Shown: positions 1 through 11,463 of the stretch, piece after piece
Numbering within the stretch: the stretch's first letter is position 1
Layout: every line of letters begins with the position of its first letter
DNA from: Steroidobacter sp.
GTDB lineage: Bacteria > Pseudomonadota > Gammaproteobacteria > Steroidobacterales > Steroidobacteraceae
Length of the DNA stretch: 40,810 nt
NCBI RefSeq assembly: GCF_016790065.1
Contig: NZ_JAEUPY010000790.1
Location: forward strand, 1-40,810
Direction of reading: 5' to 3'
Program-made: the position numbers and the translations under genes
Notes under the pieces: generated by a model
Told to the model about the DNA's origin: nothing
The model's database searches: none
Seen by the model: only the letters and a program-made list of their open reading frames with translations

Positions 1-507
1 GATCACTTCGCCGGCGCGATGGATCAGGTGGTCCAGGATGCGGTACTCGAAGCTGGTCAGATCGACCTTGCGGCCGTTGACCATGACTTCCTGAGTCCGC
101 GGATCCAGCGACACTGGCCCACAACGCAGTACCGGCTGTGCCCAACCGCCCGAGCGTCGCATCAGCGCCTGCACGCGCGCCAACAGCTCCTCGAAATGAA
201 ACGGCTTGGCGACGTAGTCGTCGGCACCGGCCTGCAAGCCTTCCACCTTGTCCTGCCAGCGATCGCGCGCCGTCAGGATCAGGATGGGGAAGGTCTTGCC
301 CTCGGCCCGCAGGGTCTTGATCAGCTCCAGGCCCGGCAGCTTGGGCAGACCCAAGTCGATGATGGCCAGGTCCAGAGCGTATTCCCGCCCGCAGTAGAGT
401 CCTTCCTCGCCATCGGCTGCGGCATCGACGGTGAAACCGTGCTGCTGCAGTTGTTCGACGATGGATTCACGCAGGGTCTGTTCGTCTTCAACAATTAGGA
501 CGCGCAT
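1..507 (-). CDS. OmpR/PhoP-family response regulator (3' end outside window)
   Basis: Two-component DNA-binding regulator. Residues 1-115 form a receiver domain: acidic pair E7/D8, phospho-acceptor D51 in the IIDLGLP context, a conserved Thr in LILTARD, and the Lys of VAKPF. A winged-helix OmpR-type domain begins near residue 125 (LDPRTQEVMVNGRKVDLTSFEYRIL) and is cut at base 1 after 169 codons, in the recognition-helix region. The ATG at 507 lies 3 bases after the stop of the PepSY gene, so the two are probably cotranscribed. PepSY proteins often accompany PhoP/QseB-like systems. The cognate sensor kinase would be expected just beyond the window start (inference). Confidence 0.93.
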   Translation of the reverse strand, partial: MRVLIVEDEQTLRESIVEQLQQHGFTVDAAADGEEGLYCGREYALDLAIIDLGLPKLPGLELIKTLRAEGKTFPILILTARDRWQDKVEGLQAGADDYVAKPFHFEELLARVQALMRRSGGWAQPVLRCGPVSLDPRTQEVMVNGRKVDLTSFEYRILDHLIHRAGEVI

Positions 508-510
508 GGA

Positions 511-807
511 TCAGTTCATTGCTCCCGATTCTGCGTCCACGCTCACGTTCCATACCTTGCCGTCGGCGCCGAGCAAACGGATGCGATGCACCCGTTTGTC
601 GCCATTGCGGACGGTTTCCGCCCGGACGGCTTTGGCTCGATAACGCCGTTGCGCCATTTCCACGGCCTCATCGAGCGACATGCCCGAGGGTTCGATGTGG
701 TATTCGCGACGCTGCCGGCGATCGATCAGCTCCTGGGCATTGGCGCTCGGTACCACCGCCGCGAGCAGCGATAACAGAACCAACGCTAGGGGCCAGGAAG
801 TGCGCAT
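511..807 (-). CDS. exported PepSY-domain protein
   Basis: A 98-residue protein. An N-terminal signal peptide of about 24 residues (hydrophobic LALVLLSLLAAVV, cleavage near SANA-QE) is followed by a basic linker. A single PepSY domain covers about residues 43-98, recognisable by the helix MSLDEAVEMAQRRYRAKA and the strands RIRLLGADGKVWNVSVDAESG. PepSY domains are small periplasmic modules thought to modulate proteases or sensor kinases. Placement 3 bases upstream of the response regulator suggests a role in that signalling system (inference). No Shine-Dalgarno is visible; a -10-like box sits 8 bases before the start. Confidence 0.85.
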   Translation of the reverse strand: MRTSWPLALVLLSLLAAVVPSANAQELIDRRQRREYHIEPSGMSLDEAVEMAQRRYRAKAVRAETVRNGDKRVHRIRLLGADGKVWNVSVDAESGAMN

Positions 808-815
808 GGGGTCTA

Positions 816-821
816 AGTGTA
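816..821 (-). promoter_or_regulatory. candidate -10 box (TACACT) for PepSY/response-regulator operon
   Basis: TACACT on the minus strand ends 8 bases before the PepSY ATG at 807. A weak GTGAAC lies 17 bases upstream as a possible -35. If used, transcription would begin at or within 1-2 bases of the start codon. Read by eye only. Confidence 0.25.
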
Positions 822-825
822 CGCA

Positions 826-853
826 CGGCGGGACGCATGTTCACGCCCCGCCG
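826..853. terminator. GC-rich hairpin, possible terminator
   Basis: CGGCGGG (826-832) and CCCGCCG (847-853) form a perfect 7-bp stem around a 14-base loop. It lies downstream of the glycine-zipper gene (ends at 910) and upstream of the PepSY start. There is no T-tract, so a classical intrinsic terminator is not established. An 11-base palindrome, GGAGAAACTCC, lies at 864-874. Confidence 0.25.
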
Positions 854-909
854 CACAACCTTTGGAGAAACTCCTAACGAAGATGGCAATCGTTTGACCG
901 GTTCCCACC

Positions 910-1467
910 TCATTCGGCCACGGCGACGGCCACCTTGACTCGAATGCGTTCACCGGGGTCATACGGCAGGCGGGTCGTATATTCACGACCGTTGTACTCG
1001 TAGGTCACCCGGTACCCGTCAACACGCTCTTCGTACCGTTTCTCGTATCGGGTTTCGCAACGCTGAACTATTTCTTCACGGACCGAAGCTGAACGGCGGG
1101 CGGCGGCGTCGTAGCCCACCGCAGCGCCGATGGTGGCGCCGGCGACGGTGGCCGCATCCCGACCCCGGCCGCTGCCGATCTGGTGACCGATCACGCCGCC
1201 GATGATGCCGCCGATCAAGGTCCGGCCACCGACCTCGGGGTCGGAAATGTGCGGCCGATCTTCCACATAGCGCACGTCGTCGTAGCACTCGCGGCTCGGC
1301 GTTTCGACGCGCACCTGGCGCACGATCGGCTCCACGTGGGTGACCGGGGCGTATTCGTATTCGGACGAGGCACGGCGTTCATAGCGGGCATAGGACGGCG
1401 GCGAGGCCATCGCCACACCAGCCAACAACACACCCGTTACAGCCATTGAAACCCGAACGGCACTCAT
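910..1467 (-). CDS. glycine-zipper 2TM-domain envelope protein
   Basis: A 185-residue exported protein. The signal peptide spans about residues 1-22 (VSMAVTGVLLAGVAMA-SP). A Tyr/Arg-rich stretch follows. A glycine zipper around residues 78-110 has the pattern GGxxxGGxxGxxxG (LIGGIIGGVIGHQIGSGRG...TIGAAVG), typical of Rick_17kDa/SlyB-like outer-membrane-associated proteins. Two Cys residues flank the zipper (SRECYDD and VQRCETR) and could pair (inference). The C-terminus is a beta-rich, charged domain. The ATG at 1467 was chosen because GGAGAGA lies 6 bases upstream and the signal peptide then starts correctly. A longer in-frame form to 1515 adds a non-signal-like extension. Confidence 0.82.
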   Translation of the reverse strand: MSAVRVSMAVTGVLLAGVAMASPPSYARYERRASSEYEYAPVTHVEPIVRQVRVETPSRECYDDVRYVEDRPHISDPEVGGRTLIGGIIGGVIGHQIGSGRGRDAATVAGATIGAAVGYDAAARRSASVREEIVQRCETRYEKRYEERVDGYRVTYEYNGREYTTRLPYDPGERIRVKVAVAVAE

Positions 1468-1601
1468 CTTGATCTCTCCATCGCCCGGCATGGGATTACC
1501 GAGCGTGGGAGTCAAATTAGGGCTAAGGCCATGAATACTTCCTGAACTGGGTCGGGGAACTTGTTACGGACTGTGTGAAGTACGCAACAGCTTGATCCAG
1601 G

Positions 1602-2462
1602 TCAGGATTGGCGACGTTCCTGGGCCTTGCCCTCGTCCCACAGGGCATCCATTTCCGCCAGGGTGGCCTGCTGGGGGCTCTTGCCCTGGGCGGCCAAGCC
1701 GCGTTCGACATAACGAAAGCGCCGCTCGAAGCTGGCATTGGTTCGCTTCAGCGCCTGCTCCGGATCAATTTTCAGATACCGGCAGACGTTCACCACACAG
1801 AACAGCACATCGCCAATCTCGGCAGCGAGCCGTTCGTGCTGACGGGTCTCGTGCTGGCTTCGGTCCGCACCGGCGGTGCCGGCATCGGCTTGCAGGCAAA
1901 CGTGTTGCCGGACCTCGGCTTTGAACTCGGCGATCTCCTCGTCGAGCTTCTCGATGGCACCATGCACCTCCGACCACTCGAACCCGACCTGCGCGGCACG
2001 CTTGCCTAGTTTGTTGGCTCGAGTCAGCGACGGCAAAGCGACGGGCACATCATCGAGCACGCTCGCCTGTTCACCACTCGGCTTCTTCTGCGCACGCTCG
2101 CGACGCTTTTGTTCTTCCCACGCGACTGTCTGAGCTTCAGCGTCCGCAATCGAAACATCGCCGAACACATGCGGATGCCGACGTTCCATCTTGTCGCAGA
2201 TGGCATTGGCCACGTCGTCGAAGTTGAAGGTGCCCTGCTCTTTCGCCATTTGCGAATGAAACACGACTTGAAACAACAGATCGCCGAGCTCATCGCGCAA
2301 CGAAGCCGAATCTTCGCGCTCGATGGCGTCGGCGACTTCGTAGGCTTCTTCCACCGTATACGGCGCGATAGTCTTGAAGTTCTGTTGCAAATCCCACGGA
2401 CAGCCGTTCTGCGGATCGCGCAAGCGCGCCATGATGTCGAGTAAACGTTGAATGCCGGACAT
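1602..2462 (-). CDS. mazG: nucleoside triphosphate pyrophosphohydrolase MazG
   Basis: Hydrolyses NTPs and dNTPs to NMP plus PPi, a housecleaning role also linked to ppGpp control. The 286 residues hold two tandem MazG domains. The first has the PWDLQQNF start, metal-binding Glu pattern E38-E39-x2-E42, and ELGDLLFQVVFHSQ with RRHPHVFGD. The second has EKLDEEIAEFKAEV, EIGDVLFCVVN and NASFERRFRYVE. The protein is about 20 residues longer than E. coli MazG because of a His/Ala/Gln-rich insert near residues 180-210. It starts 6 bases after the upstream Nudix gene's stop, so fumC-nudix-mazG is probably one operon. Confidence 0.95.
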   Translation of the reverse strand: MSGIQRLLDIMARLRDPQNGCPWDLQQNFKTIAPYTVEEAYEVADAIEREDSASLRDELGDLLFQVVFHSQMAKEQGTFNFDDVANAICDKMERRHPHVFGDVSIADAEAQTVAWEEQKRRERAQKKPSGEQASVLDDVPVALPSLTRANKLGKRAAQVGFEWSEVHGAIEKLDEEIAEFKAEVRQHVCLQADAGTAGADRSQHETRQHERLAAEIGDVLFCVVNVCRYLKIDPEQALKRTNASFERRFRYVERGLAAQGKSPQQATLAEMDALWDEGKAQERRQS

Positions 2463-2468
2463 GCTCGG

Positions 2469-3104
2469 TTACTCGGTTTGTAACAAACGATAAAGAGACA
2501 TCAACATGCCGGCGGTCGCGCCCCAGATGTTGTAGTCCAGGTAAGGAATATCGAACACCTGCACGGTCACGGCGCCCAACTCCCGCGTGCGCGAGCGATG
2601 ATTCACGGGATCCAGAATATGCGCCAACGGCACTTCGAACGCCGACTCGACTTCGCGCCGATCCAATCGCAACTCGAATCCCGGCTGCACGAAGGCCACC
2701 ACCGGCGTCACCCAGTATCCCGACAACACCAGTTGCGGCTCCAGATAACCGACAAAGCGAATGTGTTCGCGTGACACACCGATCTCTTCCTCGGTCTCAC
2801 GCAGCGCCGCTTCCGCCGGATTCAGATCGCTGGGCTCGATGCGTCCGCCCGGGAAACTGATCTGACCGGCATGATTTTTCAGTGTCGACGCTCGCTGCGT
2901 CAGTAACACCGTCAAGCCGGATTCGCGATCCACGATGGGCACGAGTACCGCAGCCGGAATCGGTGTGGGCGGAAAGTACGCGCGAATCGACTCGATGTCG
3001 TTCGCGGAAAACCCTGCGGGCACCGCCTGACTGGGATCGAGGGCTGCGCGCGAGTCCTTCAGCCGCTCTTCGATGAGCCGCTTGAGGGCAATGCGATCTT
3101 TCAA
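2469..3104 (-). CDS. nudL: CoA-pyrophosphatase-type Nudix hydrolase (NudL/YeaB-like)
   Basis: A 211-residue Nudix protein of the CoA pyrophosphatase subgroup, expected to split CoA into phosphopantetheine and 3',5'-ADP. The subgroup signature LLTQR...LKNHAGQISFPGG (about 67-87) is intact. The Nudix box follows as RETEEEIGV (102-110), with the longer loop usual for this subgroup. The start is a TTG one base after the fumC stop, with a GGGGG stretch just upstream. No ATG occurs in the N-terminal 45 residues, so TTG is preferred. Coupling to fumC translation is likely (inference). Confidence 0.88.
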   Translation of the reverse strand: MKDRIALKRLIEERLKDSRAALDPSQAVPAGFSANDIESIRAYFPPTPIPAAVLVPIVDRESGLTVLLTQRASTLKNHAGQISFPGGRIEPSDLNPAEAALRETEEEIGVSREHIRFVGYLEPQLVLSGYWVTPVVAFVQPGFELRLDRREVESAFEVPLAHILDPVNHRSRTRELGAVTVQVFDIPYLDYNIWGATAGMLMSLYRLLQTE

Positions 3105-3105
3105 C

Positions 3106-4509
<1,404 letters not shown>

Positions 4510-4557
4510 TCCTACCTCTCTAACACGTCGTTGCGGCCGAGTCGCCGATCGGTGCGG

Positions 4558-4567
4558 TATGATTCTA
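4558..4567. promoter_or_regulatory. overlapping divergent -10 boxes of purB and fumC
   Basis: On the plus strand TATGAT (4558-4563) lies 6 bases before the purB ATG. On the minus strand TAGAAT (4567-4562) lies about 50 bases before the fumC GTG, with TTCAAG 16 bases further upstream as a candidate -35. The two hexamers share bases 4562-4563. The plus-strand -35 is poor. Both are eye-identified. Confidence 0.35.
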
Positions 4568-4569
4568 CG

Positions 4570-5937
4570 ATGAACCACAGTCCCTTGAACGCAATCTCCC
4601 CCATCGATGGCCGTTACGCTGACAAGGCCGCCGAGTTACGGCCGTTATTCAGCGAGCGTGGCCTGATCCGTCAACGCGTCCGTGTCGAAGCGCTCTGGCT
4701 CAAAGCGCTGGCTGCCGAGCCCGGCATCGAAGAGCTGCGCGGTCTGCCGGCCGAAGCGCTCAGCGTGCTCGATGCATTGGCTGCCGACCTGACCGACGAT
4801 GAAGCCGCCGAGGTCAAGAAGACCGAACGCGAAACCAACCATGACGTGAAGGCGGTCGAGTACTTCGTCAAGAGTCGCATCGATGCGGTGCCGGCCTGGC
4901 GCACGCGTCGGGAGTTCGTGCACTTCGCCTGTACGTCCGAAGATATCAACAATCTCAGCTATGCGTTGATGCTCCAGGAAGCGCGCGATCTGGTGCTGTT
5001 GCCGCGGATCGATGCCCTCATCGAACGGCTGCGAGGCCTGGCCCATCTGCATGCAGCGACGCCGATGATGTCGCGCACGCATGGTCAGCCGGCCACGCCG
5101 ACGACCTTGGGCAAGGAAATGGCCAACTTCACCTATCGCCTGCGCGAACAACGCACGCGACTCGCGGCCGTTTCCATCAGCGGCAAAATCAATGGCGCGG
5201 TCGGTAACTTCAACGCGCATGTCGTGGCTTACCCGAACGTCGATTGGCCGCGCCTCGGCCAACAGTTCGTCGAGTCGTTGGGGCTGAGCTGGAATCCATA
5301 CACCACCCAGATCGAGCCGCACGATTGGATGGCGGAATATTTCGATGCGTTAGCCCGCTTGAACACGGTGCTGGTGGCCATGTGTCGCGACATGTGGGGC
5401 TACATTTCGCTGGGCTATTTCCGCCAGCGCGTGGTGGCCGGCGAAACCGGTTCCTCCACCATGCCGCACAAAGTGAATCCCATCGACTTCGAGAATGGCG
5501 AAGGCAATCTGACCTTGTCCAATTCGATGCTTCGTTACCTCTCGGACAAGCTGCCGGTGTCGCGTTGGCAACGAGATCTCACCGACTCGACGGTGTTACG
5601 AAACGTCGGCGTGGCTGTCAGCCATGCATTGATCGCGTGGCGCTCCATCGAGCGCGGTTTGGAACGAGTCGATGTCGACGCGGCCCGCCTGGCCGAGGAT
5701 TTGGATGCGAACTGGGAGCTGCTGGCCGAGCCCATCCAGACCGTCATGCGCCGTTACGGGGTCGAGAACGCCTATGAACAGCTCAAGTCGTTGACGCGCG
5801 GCCAGCGGGTCAATGCCGCGTCGCTGCGACAGTTTGTCTCCGGCCTGGCCGTGCCCGAATCTGCCAAGCAGGCACTCCTGGAACTCTCGCCGGCGCGTTA
5901 CGTTGGCTATGCAGAACAGTTGGCAAACAAGGTTTAG
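4570..5937 (+). CDS. purB: adenylosuccinate lyase
   Basis: Catalyses two fumarate-releasing steps in purine synthesis: SAICAR to AICAR, and adenylosuccinate to AMP. The 455 residues match E. coli PurB (456). The superfamily signature GSSTMPHKVNPIDFEN begins at residue 294, placing catalytic Ser at 295/296. ERETNHDVKAVEY, CTSEDINNLSY and MSRTHGQPATP are also present. The start MNHSPLNAISPIDGRYADK is the family N-terminus. No Shine-Dalgarno is visible. It is divergent from fumC, which consumes fumarate that PurB produces. Confidence 0.97.
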   Translation: MNHSPLNAISPIDGRYADKAAELRPLFSERGLIRQRVRVEALWLKALAAEPGIEELRGLPAEALSVLDALAADLTDDEAAEVKKTERETNHDVKAVEYFVKSRIDAVPAWRTRREFVHFACTSEDINNLSYALMLQEARDLVLLPRIDALIERLRGLAHLHAATPMMSRTHGQPATPTTLGKEMANFTYRLREQRTRLAAVSISGKINGAVGNFNAHVVAYPNVDWPRLGQQFVESLGLSWNPYTTQIEPHDWMAEYFDALARLNTVLVAMCRDMWGYISLGYFRQRVVAGETGSSTMPHKVNPIDFENGEGNLTLSNSMLRYLSDKLPVSRWQRDLTDSTVLRNVGVAVSHALIAWRSIERGLERVDVDAARLAEDLDANWELLAEPIQTVMRRYGVENAYEQLKSLTRGQRVNAASLRQFVSGLAVPESAKQALLELSPARYVGYAEQLANKV

Positions 5938-5962
5938 TAGACGGCTGCGAGCAACGGGTTGT

Positions 5963-6030
5963 AAGAAATTGCAGACGAATGGCCAATAGCCAAGCTAACA
6001 ATTGGCATTGGTATCATTGTCCAATTTCTT
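5963..6030. repeat. nested inverted repeats after purB (possible terminator)
   Basis: The outer arms AAGAAATTG (5963-5971) and CAATTTCTT (6022-6030) are perfect 9-mers. Nested inside, CCAATAGCCAA (5983-5993) pairs with TTGGCATTGG (6002-6011), with one bulged A and an 8-base loop. The structure starts 26 bases after the purB stop and lies upstream of the proposed nudJ -10. Its AT-richness differs from its surroundings. It could terminate purB transcription, but the T-tract is weak. Confidence 0.4.
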
Positions 6031-6063
6031 GAAAATCATCACAAAACGTTCTTTTTGGCTGGC

Positions 6064-6069
6064 TATACT
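6064..6069 (+). promoter_or_regulatory. candidate -10 (TATACT) for nudJ-mnmA
   Basis: TATACT followed by 7 bases and then the nudJ ATG. No convincing -35 at 16-18 bases upstream. No Shine-Dalgarno precedes the ATG, so a leaderless transcript is possible. Confidence 0.33.
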
Positions 6070-6076
6070 TGCCCTC

Positions 6077-6592
6077 ATGAGCTTGCGCCCCGACCTTACC
6101 GTTGCTGCCGTCGTCGAACGCGACGGCCAGTTCCTGCTGGTGGAGGAACGGGTTGGCAATCGCATGGTGTTCAACCAGCCCAGCGGCCATGTCGAACGCG
6201 GCGAACAGTTTCTGGACGCCGTGGTTCGCGAGGCGTTGGAAGAAACCGCCTGGACCTTCCGGCCGCGGGCCCTGATCGGCATCTATCTGTGGGAGCACCC
6301 GGAAAAGCAGCGTAGCTTTCTGCGGGTGGCCTACGCCGGCGACGTGATCGATCACGACCCGGCCCGCCCGCTCGACCGCGGCATCGAACGCACCGTGTGG
6401 CTGGATCGGGATCAAATCGTGGCTCGGACCGCGCGCCTGCGCAGCCCGATGGTGCTCCGATGCATCGACGATTATCTGGAAGGCACGCGGCTACCCCTTG
6501 ATGTCGCCAAGCGCGTCCTCAAAGATGCCGGACTGTCACCGGAAGCGCGGGCTCGCACGCTCGAGCATCCGGCGATCAATCGTCTGATCTAA
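6077..6592 (+). CDS. nudJ: Nudix phosphatase NudJ
   Basis: A 171-residue Nudix hydrolase. The Nudix box is canonical: G37-x5-E43-x7-R51-E-A-L-E-E-T. E. coli NudJ (YmfB) dephosphorylates HMP-PP and several nucleoside di- and triphosphates, and its gene sits directly upstream of mnmA, as here. The N-terminus [22 protein letters not shown] and the [11 protein letters not shown] context are typical. The ATG at 6077 was chosen because the upstream extension to 6002 is AT-rich and non-homologous. The gap to mnmA is 26 bases, probably one transcript. Confidence 0.9.
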   Translation: MSLRPDLTVAAVVERDGQFLLVEERVGNRMVFNQPSGHVERGEQFLDAVVREALEETAWTFRPRALIGIYLWEHPEKQRSFLRVAYAGDVIDHDPARPLDRGIERTVWLDRDQIVARTARLRSPMVLRCIDDYLEGTRLPLDVAKRVLKDAGLSPEARARTLEHPAINRLI

Positions 6593-6618
6593 ACCGGTTC
6601 GATCCCCATTCGCTCAGC

Positions 6619-7704
6619 ATGGCTGCTCTAGTCATCGTCGGTATGTCCGGCGGCGTCGACTCGTCCGTCACCGCTCATCTGTTGCAACAGCAGGGCTACG
6701 ACGTCCAGGGCTTGTTCATGAGCAACTGGGACGAAGACGAAGACGGCTACTGCACCGCTGCCGAGGATTATCAGGACGCCCGCCACGTCTGCGAGCAGCT
6801 CGGCATCCCGCTGCACAAAGTGAGTTTCGCCGGCGAGTATCGCGAGCGCGTCTTCAGTTATTTCCTCGATGAATATCGCCACGGCCGCACGCCCAATCCC
6901 GACGTGCTGTGTAATCGCGAAATCAAATTCGGCGTTTGTTACGACTACGCGCGCCGCCTCGGTGCCGATTGGGTAGCGACTGGCCATTACGCACGCGTCG
7001 AACACGATGCGCTCGGGGCACGCGCCAAGTTGTTACGCGGCCTCGATCCCAACAAGGATCAAAGTTATTTCCTGCACGCGATGCCGGGCGACGCGTTGGC
7101 ACGCACGCTGTTCCCCATCGGCGATCTACAAAAGAGCGAAGTGCGGCGCCTGGCTCGCGAGCTGACCTTGCCGGTGTTCGACAAGAAGGACAGCACCGGC
7201 ATTTGTTTCATTGGCGAAAGACCTTTCGCGCAATTCCTGGAAACTTACCTGCCGGCGCAGCCCGGGCACATCGAATCCCTCGAAGGCCGGCGACTGGGCC
7301 AGCACCGCGGACTGATGTATTACACGCTCGGCCAGCGCCAGGGCTTGGGGATCGGCGGTCGCAATGACGCCGGCGAGGCACCTTGGTATGTGGCCGACAA
7401 GGACCTCGCACGCAACGTGCTGGTCGTGGTTCAGGGCCACGATCATCCAGCCATGCACAGAACCGAGGCCTGGGCTTCACAGCTCACCTGGGTGGCGGGC
7501 GTAGCGCCGGCTGGCGAGTTCGAATGCACCGCCAAGGTGCGCTATCGCCAGGCGGACCAGGCTTGCAGCGTCACAGTGCTGGCGGACGGCCGCTGTCAGG
7601 TGCGCTTCCAACAGCCGCAGCGTGCGGTCACTCCCGGTCAATACGTGGTGTTTTATGCCGGCGATGTGTGCCTGGGCGGCGGCGTGGTCGACAGAACTGC
7701 ATAG
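6619..7704 (+). CDS. mnmA: tRNA-specific 2-thiouridylase
   Basis: ATP-dependent thiolation of the wobble uridine (s2U34) in tRNA-Lys, -Glu and -Gln, with sulfur relayed from IscS through Tus proteins. The 361 residues carry the PP-loop SGGVDSS at 10-16, the catalytic Cys98 in [13 protein letters not shown], and the second catalytic Cys196 in [25 protein letters not shown] and the C-terminal beta-barrel ([20 protein letters not shown]) are complete. No clear Shine-Dalgarno. Cotranscription with nudJ is inferred from spacing. Confidence 0.97.
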   Translation: MAALVIVGMSGGVDSSVTAHLLQQQGYDVQGLFMSNWDEDEDGYCTAAEDYQDARHVCEQLGIPLHKVSFAGEYRERVFSYFLDEYRHGRTPNPDVLCNREIKFGVCYDYARRLGADWVATGHYARVEHDALGARAKLLRGLDPNKDQSYFLHAMPGDALARTLFPIGDLQKSEVRRLARELTLPVFDKKDSTGICFIGERPFAQFLETYLPAQPGHIESLEGRRLGQHRGLMYYTLGQRQGLGIGGRNDAGEAPWYVADKDLARNVLVVVQGHDHPAMHRTEAWASQLTWVAGVAPAGEFECTAKVRYRQADQACSVTVLADGRCQVRFQQPQRAVTPGQYVVFYAGDVCLGGGVVDRTA

Positions 7705-7744
7705 GAATCCCGTTCGGGAGTCCCCATAAACACTCTGCGACCGC

Positions 7745-7750
7745 TATAAT
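7745..7750 (+). promoter_or_regulatory. -10 box TATAAT, candidate acnA promoter
   Basis: A perfect TATAAT lies in a GC-rich setting 40 bases after the mnmA stop. The -35 region (about 7722-7727) is weak. Transcription from here would give a leader of about 130 bases before acnA. A short palindrome, TCCCGTTCGGGA (7708-7719), precedes it. Confidence 0.5.
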
Positions 7751-7761
7751 CCCGCCGATTT

Positions 7762-7830
7762 GTTCCGGGGGTCTGCGAGGGCACCGGAGCAATGAAAGCA
7801 AAGGGGCCGCCTACGTCGAGGTGGCGCCCC
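7762..7830 (+). promoter_or_regulatory. structured 5' leader of acnA with short leader ORF
   Basis: Hairpin 1: GTTCCGG (7762-7768) pairs with CCGGAGC (7784-7790) around a 15-base loop. Its 3' arm contains GGAG, which would be the Shine-Dalgarno of an ATG at 7792. That ATG opens a 36-codon ORF (7792-7902), rich in Arg, Ser and Trp, which runs 17 bases into acnA. Hairpin 2: GGGGCCGCC (7803-7811) folds against GGTGGCGCCCC (7820-7830). Structure and ORF are direct observations. A regulatory role is inference, and I do not recognise a known riboswitch. Confidence 0.35.
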
Positions 7831-7885
7831 TGGCGCTGCCAGCGCTCGAGCCAGCCGCGCCACTCCCTATCCTCGCGGAGGACGC

Positions 7886-10579
<2,694 letters not shown>

Positions 10580-10587
10580 GGAAGCTC

Positions 10588-11364
10588 ATGAGCGAGCACG
10601 TACGGCTGGCTGTTGAGGATGGCGTTCTCCGGATCACGTTCGCGCGACCGGACAAAAAGAATGCAATCACACAGCCGATGTACGGCACGCTCGCTGAGGC
10701 ACTGACTCGCGCCGAGACCGATCCCTCGGTGCGAGTCGTGCTGTTCGAAGCGGAAGGCGATGCGTTTAGCGCAGGCAACGACCTCAGCGATTTCGCCGCG
10801 GTCGCGGCCGGCACGCTGGATCGCCATAACATGAAGACACCGCTGTTCCTGAATGCGCTCGCTCGGGCTCATAAGCCGATCGTGGCTGCGGTTACTGGAT
10901 TGGCCGTGGGTGTCGGCGTCACCATGCTGTTGCATTGTGATTTGGTGTTCGTCGCCGACGATGCCAAGTTGTCGGTGCCGTTCGTGAATCTGGCGCTGGT
11001 GCCGGAAGCGGCGTCGAGTGCTCTGTTACAAGCGCGCATCGGTTACGCACGCGCGTATGCAATGTTTGCTTTGGGCGAACCCATCGACGGCCGCACCGCT
11101 GCGTCCTTCGGTATCGCCAATGCGTCGTTACCTGTTGGCGAAGTTCGTGCGAAAGCCCTCGCTGCGGCCAAACAGTTGGCGACCAGACCGACTGGTGCGC
11201 TACAGGCGACCAAACAGTTGATGCGCGATGGCACGGCAATCGCCGCGCTGATTGCCAAGGAAAGTCAGATCTTCGGCGATCGCTTGAAGTCGCCAGAAAC
11301 CGCCGAGGCCCTGCAAGCGTTCGCCGAACGGCGAGCGCCGGATTTCAGCAAGTTCTCGGGCTGA
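10588..11364 (+). CDS. enoyl-CoA hydratase/isomerase family protein (isomerase-like)
   Basis: A 258-residue crotonase-fold protein. The two oxyanion-hole regions are recognisable (AFSAGNDLSDF and AVGVGVTMLLHCDLVF). In two-glutamate hydratases a Glu follows Pro in the Q-P-E motif. Here that site is PF (residues 131-132), while Glu140 in VPEAASS is kept. This pattern matches delta3,delta2-enoyl-CoA isomerases (ECI2/PECI type) better than classical hydratases. The likely role is in fatty-acid beta-oxidation; the exact substrate cannot be read. It starts 8 bases after acnA behind AGGAAG, so is probably cotranscribed. Confidence 0.85.
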   Translation: MSEHVRLAVEDGVLRITFARPDKKNAITQPMYGTLAEALTRAETDPSVRVVLFEAEGDAFSAGNDLSDFAAVAAGTLDRHNMKTPLFLNALARAHKPIVAAVTGLAVGVGVTMLLHCDLVFVADDAKLSVPFVNLALVPEAASSALLQARIGYARAYAMFALGEPIDGRTAASFGIANASLPVGEVRAKALAAAKQLATRPTGALQATKQLMRDGTAIAALIAKESQIFGDRLKSPETAEALQAFAERRAPDFSKFSG

Positions 11365-11372
11365 GAGCAGTG

Positions 11373-11455
11373 GAAAGGGGACAGATTTATTTTCCCCTCC
11401 AGCGGATACGGAAATGACTAGCGACCGAGCGAGGAAAATAAATCTGTCCCCTTTT
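11373..11455. repeat. inverted-repeat element, copy 1
   Basis: Two arms containing GGGGACAGATTTATTTTC in inverted orientation: 11374-11394 and 11434-11454, identical over 21 bases, separated by 39 bases. The element starts 9 bases after the crotonase stop. A second, diverged copy is at 40695-40780, also just after a stop codon. The form suggests a short non-autonomous element (MITE or REPIN-like). From memory, similar GGGGACAGATTTATTTT repeats are dispersed in many gammaproteobacteria near REP-associated tyrosine transposases; this could not be checked. It may also act as a bidirectional terminator. Confidence 0.8.
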
Positions 11456-11463
11456 CACCGCCG

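Noticed and set aside
1555-1590. GGAACTT as an RpoE-type -35 on the plus strand
   Set aside because: No matching -10 at 15-17 bases, and it would drive antisense transcription into mazG.
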